Source: Oryzomonas japonica
GTDB lineage: Bacteria; Desulfobacterota; Desulfuromonadia; Geobacterales; Pseudopelobacteraceae
Assembly (NCBI RefSeq): GCF_008802365.1
Contig: NZ_VZQZ01000003.1
Coordinates: 62,001-126,000 of the forward strand
Direction: 5' to 3'
DNA: 64,000 nucleotides
Shown here piece by piece: positions 44,375-54,024 of this stretch (position 1 is its first letter; each line of letters starts with the position of its first letter). A model generated the notes under the pieces. The model saw nothing but the letters and a program-made list of their open reading frames with translations. It was not told the origin of the DNA and searched no databases. The translations under genes and the position numbers were made by a program.

Positions 44375-45823
44375 ATGAGGGTTCACTGGATTCGCACGAT
44401 GATGGCGGCAATGGCACTGCTTTTTGTAATGGCCCTTCGGGTGTGGGGCGCCGGCGGCGAAGCGGCGGTGACCACCTCGACCATTGCCGAACAGACCGGC
44501 GTGGCGGTGACCATCTATAATTCCAGCCTCGGCCTGATCAAGGACCAGCGCGTGCTGCACCTGCCCAAGGGCAGCAGCGAACTGCGTTTCATGGATGTGG
44601 CCACGGCCATCATGCCGGCCAGCGTCCATATCCGCTCCCTCTCGGATGCGGCCAGCCTGAATGTCCTGGAACAGAACTACGAGTATGACCTATTAAGCCC
44701 GCAGAAGCTGATGGACAAGTATGTGGGCAAAGAGGTCAAGCTCTACCAGAAGAATCCCTACAGCGAGCGGGAAGAGGTGGTGACCGCCACACTCCTGGCC
44801 AACAACAACGGCCCGGTATTCAGGATCGGCAACGAGATCACCTACGGCCATCCGGGGCGGGTGATCTTCCCCCAGGTGCCGGACAGCCTGATCGCCAGCC
44901 CGACCCTGGTGTGGCTCCTGGAAAACAGCCGTGAGAAGGCGCATACGGTGGAGGCCGCCTACCTGACCGGCGGCATCACCTGGCGCGCCGACTACGTCAT
45001 GACCCTCAACGAACGGGACGACAAGGCCGATCTGGGGGGGTGGGTCACCATCACCAACAACAGTGGGGCAACCTATCGCAATGCCGCCGTCAAACTGGTG
45101 GCCGGGGATGTGAACCGGGTTCGCGACGAGGTGCAGCCGCGCTATGCCGCCAAGACCATGCTGATGGGGGCTGCCGCCCCGGCACCCCAGTTCAGGGAGG
45201 AGGGGCTGCTGGAGTACCACATGTACACGCTCCAGCGCCCCTCCTCCATAAAGGACAACCAGTCCAAGCAGATCAGCCTGTTTACCGTAGCCGACATACC
45301 GGTGCGCAAGGAGTTGCTCCTTGCCGGGGCTTCCTATTACTATCAGGGTGCCTACAGCGGCGATATCGCCAAAAAACAGAAGATCGGCGTCTATATCGAA
45401 CTGGAGAACCGGGAGAAGAACCGCCTGGGGATGCCGTTGCCCAAGGGGACCGTGCGGGTCTACAAAAGGGACGGCGACAAGTCGCTCCAGTTCGTGGGCG
45501 AGGATGCCATCGACCACACCCCCCGGGACGAGAAGGTGCGCATCAAACTGGGGGATGCCTTCGACGTGGTGGCCGACAAGAAGCAGACCGACTGGAAGAA
45601 GCGCGCCAAGGACAGCTACGAGGCTGCCTATGAGATCTCCATCCGCAACCACAAGAAAGAGGTCGTCGTGGTGCGGGTGACGGAACCGGTCCCGGGCGAC
45701 TGGCAGGTGCTGAATTCCACCCATGACTACGTCAAGGCCAATTCCGGGACCCTGGAGTACAAAATACCGGTACCGGCGGATGGCGAAACGAAGTTGAGCT
45801 ATCGGGTATTGATGCGCTACTAG
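44375..45823 (+). CDS. Exported DUF4139 protein
   Basis: 482 residues with a signal peptide (about 1-25). VAVTIYNSSLGLIKDQRVLH at the start, LTGGITWRADYVMTLNE in the middle and DTF-rich strand pattern to the end are DUF4139 features (with an N-terminal DUF4140-like part). Beta-rich, so probably extracytoplasmic; no activity is known. GAGGAGGGGG precedes the start. Confidence 0.82.
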   Translation: MRVHWIRTMMAAMALLFVMALRVWGAGGEAAVTTSTIAEQTGVAVTIYNSSLGLIKDQRVLHLPKGSSELRFMDVATAIMPASVHIRSLSDAASLNVLEQNYEYDLLSPQKLMDKYVGKEVKLYQKNPYSEREEVVTATLLANNNGPVFRIGNEITYGHPGRVIFPQVPDSLIASPTLVWLLENSREKAHTVEAAYLTGGITWRADYVMTLNERDDKADLGGWVTITNNSGATYRNAAVKLVAGDVNRVRDEVQPRYAAKTMLMGAAAPAPQFREEGLLEYHMYTLQRPSSIKDNQSKQISLFTVADIPVRKELLLAGASYYYQGAYSGDIAKKQKIGVYIELENREKNRLGMPLPKGTVRVYKRDGDKSLQFVGEDAIDHTPRDEKVRIKLGDAFDVVADKKQTDWKKRAKDSYEAAYEISIRNHKKEVVVVRVTEPVPGDWQVLNSTHDYVKANSGTLEYKIPVPADGETKLSYRVLMRY

Positions 45824-45879
45824 GCGAATGGCTCGCCCCGCTTTTTTGCGCTGGGGCGGGCGCTCAACGGTGACCGGCC

Positions 45880-46605
45880 GTGAACAATTTTTTCGCAACC
45901 TTCCTGGATGTCCTGTTCCCCCCGCTTTGCCATATCTGCCGGGCGTTCATCCCCGATGCCGGCCCCCTGCACATCTGTCCGGCGTGCCGGGAACGGATGC
46001 CCGCCGTGGCCCATCCGCTCTGCCCGGTGTGCGGCATCCCCTTCCTGGGGGTGGGGGGTGACCATGTGTGCGGCGCGTGCCGGCAGGCACAACCCGATTT
46101 TGCAGCCGCCCGGGCGGCACTGGTCTACGAGGGGGAGTGCCGCGAACTGATCCACGCCTACAAATATCGCTATAAAACCCATCTGCGCCGCCCCCTTGCC
46201 CTGCTGACGGCCGCCCCTCTGCGGGATTTCGTCGCCGCATGCGCCCCGGAGCTGATCGTGCCGGTGCCGCTGCATGTCCGGCGGCTCAGGGAGCGCGGTT
46301 TCAACCAGGCCGTGTTGCTGGGCGAAATCTGGTCACGGGAATGGGGCGTCCCCTTGGAGCGCGGCGCCATGCGGCGCATCCGGTGGACCGAACCTCAGAT
46401 CACCCTGACCGCGGCGCAACGGCGCGACAATGTCAAAGGGGCCTTCGACGTCAGGGACGCCGGTGTCGTAAAGGGGCGGCGCGTGTTGCTGGTGGACGAT
46501 GTCTACACCACCGGCAGCACCGTAAAGGAGTGTGCCCATGTGCTCAAGGCAGCCGGCGCCAGCGAGGTGGCGGTGGTGACGGTCGCCAGGGCCGTGGAAA
46601 GTTGA
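45880..46605 (+). CDS. ComF-family phosphoribosyltransferase
   Basis: 241 residues. A zinc ribbon at the N-terminus (CHICRAF, CPACRER, CPVCGIPF, CGACRQ) precedes a phosphoribosyltransferase domain with the PRPP loop VLLVDDVYTTGSTVKE near residue 205. Relatives are needed for DNA uptake or recombination, but the role here is open. It starts with GTG and follows DUF4139 by 56 bases. Confidence 0.87.
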   Translation: MNNFFATFLDVLFPPLCHICRAFIPDAGPLHICPACRERMPAVAHPLCPVCGIPFLGVGGDHVCGACRQAQPDFAAARAALVYEGECRELIHAYKYRYKTHLRRPLALLTAAPLRDFVAACAPELIVPVPLHVRRLRERGFNQAVLLGEIWSREWGVPLERGAMRRIRWTEPQITLTAAQRRDNVKGAFDVRDAGVVKGRRVLLVDDVYTTGSTVKECAHVLKAAGASEVAVVTVARAVES

Positions 46606-46681
46606 GCCGAAGCCTGTAGGGACGCTCATGGAAACCATCGTCGTCTTGTGTAGAATTTTGAAAGTATTTTGGTTAGTTTTG

Positions 46682-46710
46682 TTGACGTATGCGGTGTATT
46701 TTTGTTATAG
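46682..46710 (+). promoter_or_regulatory. Promoter of the Rrf2-cysK operon
   Basis: TTGACG and TTATAG with a 17-base spacer, 37 bases before the Rrf2 start. Confidence 0.65.
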
Positions 46711-46747
46711 ATGGTGGTACGTAACGATGTAACCTCCGGGAGGAACT

Positions 46748-47224
46748 ATGCGTCTGTCAACAAAAAGTCGGTACGGCCTGAGGGCTCTTTTCGACATTGC
46801 CTATAACTGTGGCAATATGCCGGCCCAGATTCAGGACATCTCCCGCCGCCAGCAGATATCACCCCGTTATCTCGAACAGATCTTCCAGAACCTCAAGCGG
46901 GCCGGGATACTGAAAAGCAAACGCGGGCCTCAGGGGGGATACTGCCTGGCCAAGAAGCCCGAGGAGATCACGGTTCTGGATGTACTGTGCGCCACCGAAA
47001 TGGACGTGCTCCTGGTCGATTGCACCGGGGCGACGCCGAAAAAACGCAACCGCAAGACCGACTGCCCCTTTGAAGGACAGTGCGTGACCCAGACGGTCTG
47101 GGAAGAGGCCGCCACGTTACTCAACACCCTGTTCTCCGGCATAACCCTTCAGACACTGTGTCAGCGCGGATTGGATATGGGAATCAAGAAGGAGCAGGAC
47201 CACCGCTTCATGTACTACATCTAG
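46748..47224 (+). CDS. Rrf2-family regulator, IscR/CymR-like
   Basis: 158 residues: MRLSTKSRYGLRALFDIAYN and ISPRYLEQIFQNLKRAGILK form the winged helix; a cysteine trio (VDCTGATPKKRN, TDCPFEGQCVTQTVW) fits a [2Fe-2S] site as in IscR. CymR, the cysteine regulator, is also Rrf2. The next gene is cysteine synthase, so control of cysteine or iron-sulfur supply is likely. GGAGGAAC lies just before the ATG. Confidence 0.87.
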   Translation: MRLSTKSRYGLRALFDIAYNCGNMPAQIQDISRRQQISPRYLEQIFQNLKRAGILKSKRGPQGGYCLAKKPEEITVLDVLCATEMDVLLVDCTGATPKKRNRKTDCPFEGQCVTQTVWEEAATLLNTLFSGITLQTLCQRGLDMGIKKEQDHRFMYYI

Positions 47225-47305
47225 GGAACGCAGTTTTCCGCCATGTCCCGCACACCGCGGCCGTGCAGGAACCTGCACCCACAGACCTTATGCCAGGATA
47301 AAAAC

Positions 47306-48229
47306 ATGCCCATTGCCATCAGCACAAGTGCTATCGAACAGATCGGCGCCACGCCACTCGTGAAGCTTTCCGGATTGACGGAGGTGGGGGCGGCCGAAAT
47401 CTATGCCAAGGTTGAATCCTTTAACCCTGGCGGCAGTATCAAGGACCGCATCGCCCTGGCGATGATCGAGCGGGCCGAGCAGGATGGCTGCCTCAAGCCG
47501 GGGGCAACGATTGTCGAGCCGACCAGCGGCAATACTGGCATTGGTCTGGCACTGGTCTGTGCGGTGAAGGGGTACCGGTTGGTGCTGACCATGCCCGAGT
47601 CCATGAGCATGGAACGCCGCCGCCTCTTAACGGCTTACCGGGCCGAGCTGGTGCTGACGCCTGCTTCGCAGGGCATGAAGGGGGCGGTGCAAAAGGCCGA
47701 AGAACTGGCTGCCGAAAAACACTGGCTGTTGCCGCAGCAGTTCAGCAATCCCGCCAACCCGGAGGCCCATCGCCGCACGACGGGCCCCGAGATCGTTGCG
47801 GCGATGAAGGGGCTGAGCATCGACGGCTTTGTGGCCGGGGTCGGCACCGGTGGAACCATCACCGGGGTCGGTGAGGTACTCCGCCAGCACAACCCGGCTG
47901 TCCACATTGCAGCCGTCGAGCCGGCCGGCTCGCCCGTCCTGTCCGGCGGCCTGGCGGGACCCCACAAGATTCAGGGGATCGGTGCCGGTTTCATCCCCGA
48001 CGTACTCAATACCTCGATTTATCAGGAAGTCATCGCCGTGCCCGATGCGGATGCCTACAGCGCTGCCCGTACCCTGGCGGCCAAGCAGGGGCTCCTGTGC
48101 GGGATATCGAGCGGCGCGGCCCTGGTCGGCGCACTGCGGGTGGCGAAAAAGCTGGGGGCCGGCAAGAACGTGGTCGTGATCCTGCCGGATACGGGAGAGC
48201 GGTACCTCTCCATGGAAGTCTTCGATTAA
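47306..48229 (+). CDS. cysK: Cysteine synthase A (O-acetylserine sulfhydrylase)
   Basis: Pyridoxal-phosphate enzyme making cysteine from O-acetylserine and sulfide. 307 residues: [20 protein letters not shown] has the Lys that holds the cofactor; [42 protein letters not shown] near the end. AGGATAAA precedes the ATG at 47306; an in-frame start at 47243 would add 21 unlike residues. It is the downstream partner of the Rrf2 gene and ends 34 bases from convergent hoxY. Confidence 0.95.
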   Translation: MPIAISTSAIEQIGATPLVKLSGLTEVGAAEIYAKVESFNPGGSIKDRIALAMIERAEQDGCLKPGATIVEPTSGNTGIGLALVCAVKGYRLVLTMPESMSMERRRLLTAYRAELVLTPASQGMKGAVQKAEELAAEKHWLLPQQFSNPANPEAHRRTTGPEIVAAMKGLSIDGFVAGVGTGGTITGVGEVLRQHNPAVHIAAVEPAGSPVLSGGLAGPHKIQGIGAGFIPDVLNTSIYQEVIAVPDADAYSAARTLAAKQGLLCGISSGAALVGALRVAKKLGAGKNVVVILPDTGERYLSMEVFD

Positions 48230-48263
48230 CTAACTCGTTGTCGAAAATCCCCTGCGGGGCCGG

Positions 48264-48779
48264 TCAGCCGAAGCTGATCATCTCCGGCGGCAGTCCCGCC
48301 GGCTGGCCCTGGAGCAGACAGGTCAGCAGCCGCCGGATCCTTTCCGGGGCTGGCGGGCAGCCGGGCAGGAACGCATCCACCCCGATGACCTGATGCAGCG
48401 GCACCGCACGGGGCAGGAGCTGTGCCACGTCATGTCCCGGTGGCGCCTCACCATAGACCCGTCCCAGCGTAGCGGCAAGACCGGACGGGTTGCGCAGGGC
48501 GCTCACATTGCCGTTCACGGCGCAATCCCCCAGGCTTACCACACAGGCACTCCGTCTTCTGATGATCCCCGCCATCTCCCGATTGTCCTCATTCGCCACC
48601 GCTCCCTCCACCAGGACGATATCCACTCCGTGCGGATACTCCTTGATATCCGCCAGGGGGGAATAGACCAGATCGCACTGTTCCAGCACCCCCAGCAGGT
48701 CGCCGTGCAGGTTGAGCAGGCTCATGTGACAGCCTGAACAGCCGGAGAGCCAGACGGTGGCAAGCCTGGGGCGCGTCAT
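48264..48779 (-). CDS. hoxY: NiFe-hydrogenase small subunit-like HoxY
   Basis: 171 residues. Cysteines for the proximal [4Fe-4S] cluster: [23 protein letters not shown] and [10 protein letters not shown]. Small-subunit member of the NAD-reducing (Hox) type. Its start overlaps the hoxU stop by four bases. In complete operons hoxH, the nickel-site large subunit, follows; here the next gene, only 34 bases away, is convergent cysK. hoxH is not in this window. Confidence 0.88.
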   Translation of the reverse strand: MTRPRLATVWLSGCSGCHMSLLNLHGDLLGVLEQCDLVYSPLADIKEYPHGVDIVLVEGAVANEDNREMAGIIRRRSACVVSLGDCAVNGNVSALRNPSGLAATLGRVYGEAPPGHDVAQLLPRAVPLHQVIGVDAFLPGCPPAPERIRRLLTCLLQGQPAGLPPEMISFG

Positions 48780-49474
48780 TTCCGGCTCCTCCGCCACTCG
48801 GATAGCCTCTCCATATCTATGGTCGCTTTTTTGGTCGGCGCGTCCTTTTCGAAGAGCGCTCCGGTGGGGCACGCCTGTACGCATTTGCCGCACCCGGTGC
48901 AGGTGGCGCTGGTTCCCCACGGTTGCGCCAAATCGCAGATGATCCGGCTGGCCGCCCCCCGCCCGTCAACATCCCAGGTATGGGCCCCCTCGATCTCGTC
49001 GCAGACCCGGACGCAGCGGCGGCAGAGGATGCACCGGTTGTGATCGATCCCGAAACGCTCGTGGCTGATATCCACCCCGGCCAGGGGCGAGATAAAGGCA
49101 AAACGCACATGGTCGATGCCGAGGCGCGCCGCCAGGTCTTGCAATTGGCAGTGCTGGTTCATCACACACACCGCGCAGCTATGGTTGCGTTCCGCCAACA
49201 GCAGTTCCACGATCATGCGCCGCGCCGCCGTCAGGCGTTCCGTGTCGGTCGTCACTACCATACCCTGCTCGGCGCGCGTGGCGCAAGCCGGGACCGGGCG
49301 GGGATACCCTGCCACCTCAACCAGGCAGACCCTGCACGCACCGGCCGGGATCAGCCCTCCCAGATTGCAGAGGGTCGGGATATCACTACCCGAGCGGCGC
49401 GCTGCCGACAGGATGCTCTCACCCCGCCGGGCGCTTACGCTACGGTTGTTTATGGTAAGCGTCAGTCGCGGCAT
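48776..49474 (-). CDS. hoxU: Hox diaphorase subunit HoxU
   Basis: 232 residues. N-terminal [2Fe-2S] plant-type region ([20 protein letters not shown]), a His-plus-three-Cys cluster ([15 protein letters not shown]) and two ferredoxin repeats ([34 protein letters not shown]). Passes electrons between HoxF and HoxY. ATGA overlap with hoxY downstream, 13-base overlap with hoxF. Confidence 0.93.
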   Translation of the reverse strand: MPRLTLTINNRSVSARRGESILSAARRSGSDIPTLCNLGGLIPAGACRVCLVEVAGYPRPVPACATRAEQGMVVTTDTERLTAARRMIVELLLAERNHSCAVCVMNQHCQLQDLAARLGIDHVRFAFISPLAGVDISHERFGIDHNRCILCRRCVRVCDEIEGAHTWDVDGRGAASRIICDLAQPWGTSATCTGCGKCVQACPTGALFEKDAPTKKATIDMERLSEWRRSRK

Positions 49475-51090
49475 GGGGTTCCCTCCATGGCACAGACACC
49501 GGCTGGGCAGCGCCGGTCACGGACGTGGTTTTCGTACTCCTCCCGGAACCAGCGCAGGGTACTGAGTACCGGCGTGGGGGCCGCCATGCCAAGACCGCAC
49601 AGGCTGGTTTCACGCATAAACCGGCAGAGTTGCTCCAGTTGAGAAATGTCGTCCGAGGTCGCCTCGCCGGCGGCTATCCGGTCGAGCAGGCGTGCCGCCT
49701 GCTGGGTGCCTGTCCGGCAGGGAGCGCATTTGCCGCAGCTTTCGTCCTGACAGAAATGCATGAAAAAACGGGCCACATCCGTCATGCAGCGCTGGTCGTT
49801 CATCACGATCAGACCACCGGAGCCCATGATGGTGCCCAGCCCCTTGAGCGACTCGTAGTCCACCGGCACATCCATATGGCTGGCCGGGATGCAGCCGCCG
49901 CTGGCGCCGCCGGTCTGGGCCGCCTTGAAGCTGCCGCCGCTGACGCCGCCGGCCATGGCCAGCAACTCCCGCAGCGGCGTCCCGAGCGGCACCTCCAGCA
50001 CCCCCTCGGTGGCCACGTCGCCGGAGATGGAAAAGACCTTGGTGCCGCTGTTACCCGGTGTCCCGACGGACCTGAACCAGGCCGCGCCGTTGCGGATGAT
50101 CGGGGCGATACAGCCGAAGGTCTCCACGTTGTTGATCAGGGTCGAGCTGCCCCACAGGCCGCGCTGGGCCGGGTAGGGGGGACGGATGACCGGCTGGCCG
50201 CGCCGCCCCATGACGGAAGCCATCAAGGCCGTCTCTTCGCCGCAGACGAAGGCTCCCGCCCCGATGCGCAGGCGGATGCGGAAAGAAAAACCGCTCCCCA
50301 GGATGTTGCGCCCCAGCAGGCCGGCCTTGCCGGCATCAACGATCGCCGCCCCCAGGCGTTGGGCCGCCAGGGGATATTCTCCCCGCACGAAGATGAAGCC
50401 GTCGCGGGCTCCCACGGCATATCCGGCGATGGCCATGCCTTCCAGCAGCCGGTGCGGGTCGGACTCCATCAGAGTGCGGTCCATGAAGGCGCCCGGGTCG
50501 CCCTCGTCGCCGTTGGCTACCACATATTTCCGCCTGCCACTGGCCGCTCGTACCAATTCCCATTTCGTACCGGTGGGGTAGCCGCCCCCGCCCCGGCCGC
50601 GCAGGCCGCTGGCGCCGATCTCGCAACAAATCTGTTCAGGCGTCATCTTCCCGATGGCGTGTGCCAGGGCGCGGTAGCCGCCGGCGGCCCGGGCGCTGTT
50701 CAGGTCGCAGGGATCGATCCTGCCGCACTGCTCCAGGACGACCCGTGTCTGTAGGGCGATGAAGGGAAAGTCGGGCGCCAGGCGACCCTGCTCGGGGGCA
50801 GCGCCGGCCAGGTACGCCGCAACCGTCGTGCAGGCGGCCTGGGGCGTCATGCGTTCGTAATAGGCCGTCGGATAGCCGTCCCGCTCGATCCTGATCATGG
50901 GGCCGCGGCTGCACGGTCCCATGCAGCCGGTGCCGATGACGGCAATGGGTTTTTCGCCCCAGGCTTCGCGAAGTGCCCGCAGCACCCCCTCCGCACCAGA
51001 GGCAAGACAGGGAGAGCCGAGGCAGACAGAGATCTTCAGCCCACCGCCACATACCGTCGGCTTCTCGTTCTTCGGTTCGGGTGTCTTCAC
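49462..51090 (-). CDS. hoxF: Hox diaphorase subunit HoxF (NADH site)
   Basis: 542 residues. N-terminal thioredoxin-like [2Fe-2S] domain ([32 protein letters not shown]), then the NuoF-like core with the FMN/NAD loops [17 protein letters not shown] and [18 protein letters not shown], and the cluster [20 protein letters not shown]. Oxidises NADH or reduces NAD+. Starts with GTG overlapping hoxE by four bases. Confidence 0.94.
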   Translation of the reverse strand: MKTPEPKNEKPTVCGGGLKISVCLGSPCLASGAEGVLRALREAWGEKPIAVIGTGCMGPCSRGPMIRIERDGYPTAYYERMTPQAACTTVAAYLAGAAPEQGRLAPDFPFIALQTRVVLEQCGRIDPCDLNSARAAGGYRALAHAIGKMTPEQICCEIGASGLRGRGGGGYPTGTKWELVRAASGRRKYVVANGDEGDPGAFMDRTLMESDPHRLLEGMAIAGYAVGARDGFIFVRGEYPLAAQRLGAAIVDAGKAGLLGRNILGSGFSFRIRLRIGAGAFVCGEETALMASVMGRRGQPVIRPPYPAQRGLWGSSTLINNVETFGCIAPIIRNGAAWFRSVGTPGNSGTKVFSISGDVATEGVLEVPLGTPLRELLAMAGGVSGGSFKAAQTGGASGGCIPASHMDVPVDYESLKGLGTIMGSGGLIVMNDQRCMTDVARFFMHFCQDESCGKCAPCRTGTQQAARLLDRIAAGEATSDDISQLEQLCRFMRETSLCGLGMAAPTPVLSTLRWFREEYENHVRDRRCPAGVCAMEGTPCRD

Positions 51091-51590
51091 GGCGACGTAT
51101 CCTCACCATCCAAGCTGGCCGTCAACCGCTCCACAACAGGTCCAAAGGATGCGTGGGGGCAGGCCTCGTCGTCAATCACGATCAGCGGTGCCAGGCCGCA
51201 GGCGCCCAGGCAGCGCACGTTCTCCAGTGTCAGGCTGCCGTCGGGGGCGGTTGCGCCGCAGGCGATACCGAAATGCTGTTCCAATTGTTGCAAAAGCCTG
51301 GAGCCCCCTTTGAGGTGGCAGGAGGTGCCGGTACAGACCGTACAGCGGTGCCGGCCGGGCGGTTCGAGTCGAAAGGCGTGATAGAAGCTGGCCACCCCGT
51401 AGACGAGGCTGGGAGGAAGTCTGAGCCGCGCAGCTATCAGGCCCAGCACATCGCGATCCAGCCAGCCGAACTGCCGCTGGGCGGCGTGCAATATCTCGAT
51501 GAGGCTGTCCGGGCGCAGGCGATGTTGCTGCATGACGCGCTCAAGGGCCCGGTGGCGGTCGTCTGCCCGGTGTGAGTCATGGACGTTCAT
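51087..51590 (-). CDS. hoxE: Hox diaphorase subunit HoxE
   Basis: 167 residues, NuoE-like thioredoxin fold: [20 protein letters not shown], then [14 protein letters not shown] and the second Cys pair [20 protein letters not shown], binding [2Fe-2S]. First gene of the operon. The ATG at 51590 follows AAAGG by eight bases; an upstream in-frame ATG at 51614 would add eight residues. Confidence 0.91.
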   Translation of the reverse strand: MNVHDSHRADDRHRALERVMQQHRLRPDSLIEILHAAQRQFGWLDRDVLGLIAARLRLPPSLVYGVASFYHAFRLEPPGRHRCTVCTGTSCHLKGGSRLLQQLEQHFGIACGATAPDGSLTLENVRCLGACGLAPLIVIDDEACPHASFGPVVERLTASLDGEDTSP

Positions 51591-51680
51591 CTTGGTTGCC
51601 TTTACGTCGAACAAAATACACTACCGTTTCCAATACTATCACCGGCCCGGCGATACTCAATGAGCGGCACCGCAAAAAGA

Positions 51681-51710
51681 AAAGCCCTCTCCGGTGACGG
51701 AAAGGGCTTT
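51681..51710 (-). terminator. Terminator between argA-type gene and hoxE
   Basis: AAAGCCCT and AGGGCTTT pair with a long middle; on the minus strand TTTTCTTTTT follows. It ends the NAGS transcript before the hox genes. Confidence 0.78.
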
Positions 51711-51738
51711 GCAGCAAGCAGGCAGGCTAAAAGAGGCC

Positions 51739-52191
51739 TTAGTTCAGGTCCAGGATCATGGCGTTCTCGTCACAGTCCGGGAACTTGACGCATTTGATGC
51801 AGTCGCCCCATACCTTTTGGGGCAACTCGGACTTGTCCACCAGACGAAAACCGAGTGTGGCGAAAAAGTCGGGTCTGTAGGTCAGGCAGAAAATACGCCT
51901 GAGGCCGATCTGGCGCGCTTCGTCGATGCAGGCCTGCACCAGTTGGCTGCCGATGCCCCTGCGGCCGACCTCCTCGGCCACCGCCACGGAGCGCACTTCG
52001 GCCAGGTCATCCCAGACGATATGCAGAGCGGCCGCTCCCAGGAGTTTGCCGTCGTCCACAACGACGTAAAAATCGCGTATCGATTCATACAGTTCCGACA
52101 GGGAGCGGGAGAGCATGTCCCCCTGGCTGGCGTACTTCATCAACAGCTTTTGGATTTCCTTGACGTCGCTAATCTGGGCCTTACGGATCAT
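51739..52191 (-). CDS. GNAT-family N-acetylglutamate synthase, short form
   Basis: 150 residues of the GNAT fold with the acetyl-CoA loop AEEVGRRGIGSQLVQACIDEA and YRPDFFATLGFRLVDKSELP, which follows short ArgA-like enzymes, where WGDCIKC is typical near the end. Catalyses the first step of arginine synthesis, glutamate to N-acetylglutamate. Follows ybaK by 10 bases. Confidence 0.82.
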   Translation of the reverse strand: MIRKAQISDVKEIQKLLMKYASQGDMLSRSLSELYESIRDFYVVVDDGKLLGAAALHIVWDDLAEVRSVAVAEEVGRRGIGSQLVQACIDEARQIGLRRIFCLTYRPDFFATLGFRLVDKSELPQKVWGDCIKCVKFPDCDENAMILDLN

Positions 52192-52201
52192 TCCTTTTCT
52201 C

Positions 52202-52687
52202 CTAATGTATCCCCACGTGCACCGGCACCGGTTTCAGCACCCTGACCAGTTCCGATGGCGCCATTGCTACCAGGTAACCGCGTTTCCCGCCATTGATGTA
52301 GATCTTCTCCAGCTCGGCGACGGTCTCTTCCAGGTATACCGGCATCTGCCTGCGCGTACCGAAGGGCGAGGTGCCCCCCACCTGATAGCCGCTGTGCTTT
52401 TGAGCGGTTTCCGGCGTGCAGGCGGTGATCTGCTTGACACCGATGATGCGGGCCAACTCCTTGGTCGAAACCTGCAAATCGCCGTGCATCAGGATGATGA
52501 GCGGGTTCTTTGTTTCATCCTCCATGATCAGGGTCTTGATCACGCAGTGTTCGTCGACTCCCAACTCCCGGGCGGAAACGGCCGTGCCCCCCTTTTCCTC
52601 GTAGGCGTAGAGGTGGTCGACGAACTCGACCTTTTCGGCCCGCAGCTGGCGGATGGCCGGGGTTATGGGTGTCTTTTCCTTTGCCAT
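52202..52687 (-). CDS. Cys-tRNA(Pro) deacylase YbaK/EbsC-type
   Basis: 161 residues of the YbaK fold, with HCVIKTLIMEDETKNPLIIL (lysine of the active site), STKELARIIGVKQI, and INGGKRGYLVAMAPSEL near the end. Removes mis-attached cysteine from tRNA(Pro). It opens the pair with NAGS. It stands near hypE but is separated by a palindromic repeat. Confidence 0.9.
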   Translation of the reverse strand: MAKEKTPITPAIRQLRAEKVEFVDHLYAYEEKGGTAVSARELGVDEHCVIKTLIMEDETKNPLIILMHGDLQVSTKELARIIGVKQITACTPETAQKHSGYQVGGTSPFGTRRQMPVYLEETVAELEKIYINGGKRGYLVAMAPSELVRVLKPVPVHVGIH

Positions 52688-52705
52688 TTACTTTAAAACC
52701 TTGAA

Positions 52706-52834
52706 TCTGCCACAGAGACGCTGAGACACAGAGAAAACCAGAAGAAAGAAAAAAACAAAACGAAAAAATTCTCAGATTAAAATTGCCGTTTTGGTTTCTC
52801 GTCTGTCAGACGTTCTCCGTGTCTCTGTGGCGGA
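52706..52834. repeat. Palindromic CCACAGAGAC repeat between ybaK and hypE
   Basis: CCACAGAGAC (52710-52719) and GTCTCTGTGG (52821-52830) are exact complements, and GAGAAAACC and GGTTTCTC pair inside. AT-rich centre. Its CACAGAGACACAGAGA text recurs in many bacterial intergenic regions. It has no core in common with families I and II. Confidence 0.65.
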
Positions 52835-52849
52835 TGTTGTTTTTGTACT

Positions 52850-53863
52850 TCAACAGATCCTGGGCAGTTGCTCCCCGGCCAGCATCTCCACCGCCCGTGT
52901 GCCGCCTACGCTGGTCTCCATGCGGACTCGGCCCGGCTCTCCGTCAACGACCTCGCCGATGATGGCGGCCTGGGTGCCGAGGGGGTGCCGTTTCATCGCC
53001 GCCACGACCCGTTCCGCGGCCTCGGGGGCGACAAAGGCCAGCAGCTTCCCTTCGTTGGCGACGAAGAGCGGATCGAGGCCAAGGATCGAGCAGACGCCTC
53101 GCACCGCCTGGTTCACGGGGATCCGTTCCTCGTGCAGGGTGATTCCCACGTCCGACTGCTGGGCGATCTCCTTGATGGTGGTTGCGATGCCGCCGCGGGT
53201 CGGGTCGCGGAGCACGTGCAGCAGATCTCCCGCCTCGGCGATGATGGCGGCCACCAGGCTGTTGAGGGCGGCCGAGTCGCTTCGGATGTCGGTCCCGACG
53301 TTGAGCCCCTCGCGGCCGGCCATGACGGCAATGCCGTGGTCGCCCACGGTGCCGTTGATGATGATTTTGTCGCCCGGCCGGGCATTGGCGCCGTGGATGG
53401 CGATATCATGTCCTACCGAGCCGATTCCGGCGGTTGTGATGAATATTTTGTCCGCCTTGCCCCGGGGGACGACCTTGGTGTCGCCGGTCACGATCCGTAC
53501 CTGAGCCTTGTCGGCGGCCTGGCGCATGTCGTCCAGCACGGTTTTCAGGTCTGCCCGGCTGAACCCCTCTTCGATGATCAGGCCGACGCTCAGATAGAGC
53601 GGCTGTGCGCCCATCATGGCCAGGTCGTTGACCGTGCCGTGGACCGCCAGGCTGCCGATGGTGCCGCCGGGGAAAAAGATCGGATCGACCACGAAGGAGT
53701 CGGTGGTGTAGGCGAGTTGGCCGGCAGGCGGGGGGAGCAGGGCCGCATCGTTTTGCCCGGAAGGGGCGATTCCGCTCAGGGCGGGGATGATCAGTTCGTC
53801 CAGAAGTTGATGGGAAAGCCGGCCGCCGCTGCCATGGCCGAGAAGGATGAGATCGTTATTCAC
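52850..53863 (-). CDS. hypE: Hydrogenase maturation factor HypE
   Basis: 337 residues. Makes the cyanide ligand of the NiFe site by dehydrating a carbamoyl group that HypF puts on its C-terminal cysteine. The end is LPRIC, the required tail, and the core shows GHGSGGRLSHQLLDELI, TTDSFVVDPIFFPGG, GDTKVVPRGKADKIFI and DPTRGGIATT. The GTG at 53863 is my choice; the alternative 53908 lengthens it by 15 unlike residues. It is near the hox genes, but hypA, B, C, D and F are absent. Confidence 0.93.
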   Translation of the reverse strand: MNNDLILLGHGSGGRLSHQLLDELIIPALSGIAPSGQNDAALLPPPAGQLAYTTDSFVVDPIFFPGGTIGSLAVHGTVNDLAMMGAQPLYLSVGLIIEEGFSRADLKTVLDDMRQAADKAQVRIVTGDTKVVPRGKADKIFITTAGIGSVGHDIAIHGANARPGDKIIINGTVGDHGIAVMAGREGLNVGTDIRSDSAALNSLVAAIIAEAGDLLHVLRDPTRGGIATTIKEIAQQSDVGITLHEERIPVNQAVRGVCSILGLDPLFVANEGKLLAFVAPEAAERVVAAMKRHPLGTQAAIIGEVVDGEPGRVRMETSVGGTRAVEMLAGEQLPRIC

Positions 53864-54024
53864 GGTGAGATTGGGTCTCCTGCTGATTGTTTTTGCACAC
53901 GATAGCACGAAAGCCCCCTCTTGTCACGGCAGCTTTTTCTGTTCACTTTGCCGGCCGGTTCATGATAAGAGTACCAAGTTTTGAAAAATCTCGTCGAACA
54001 GCGGGAAAGCAGGCGGAGGATTAT

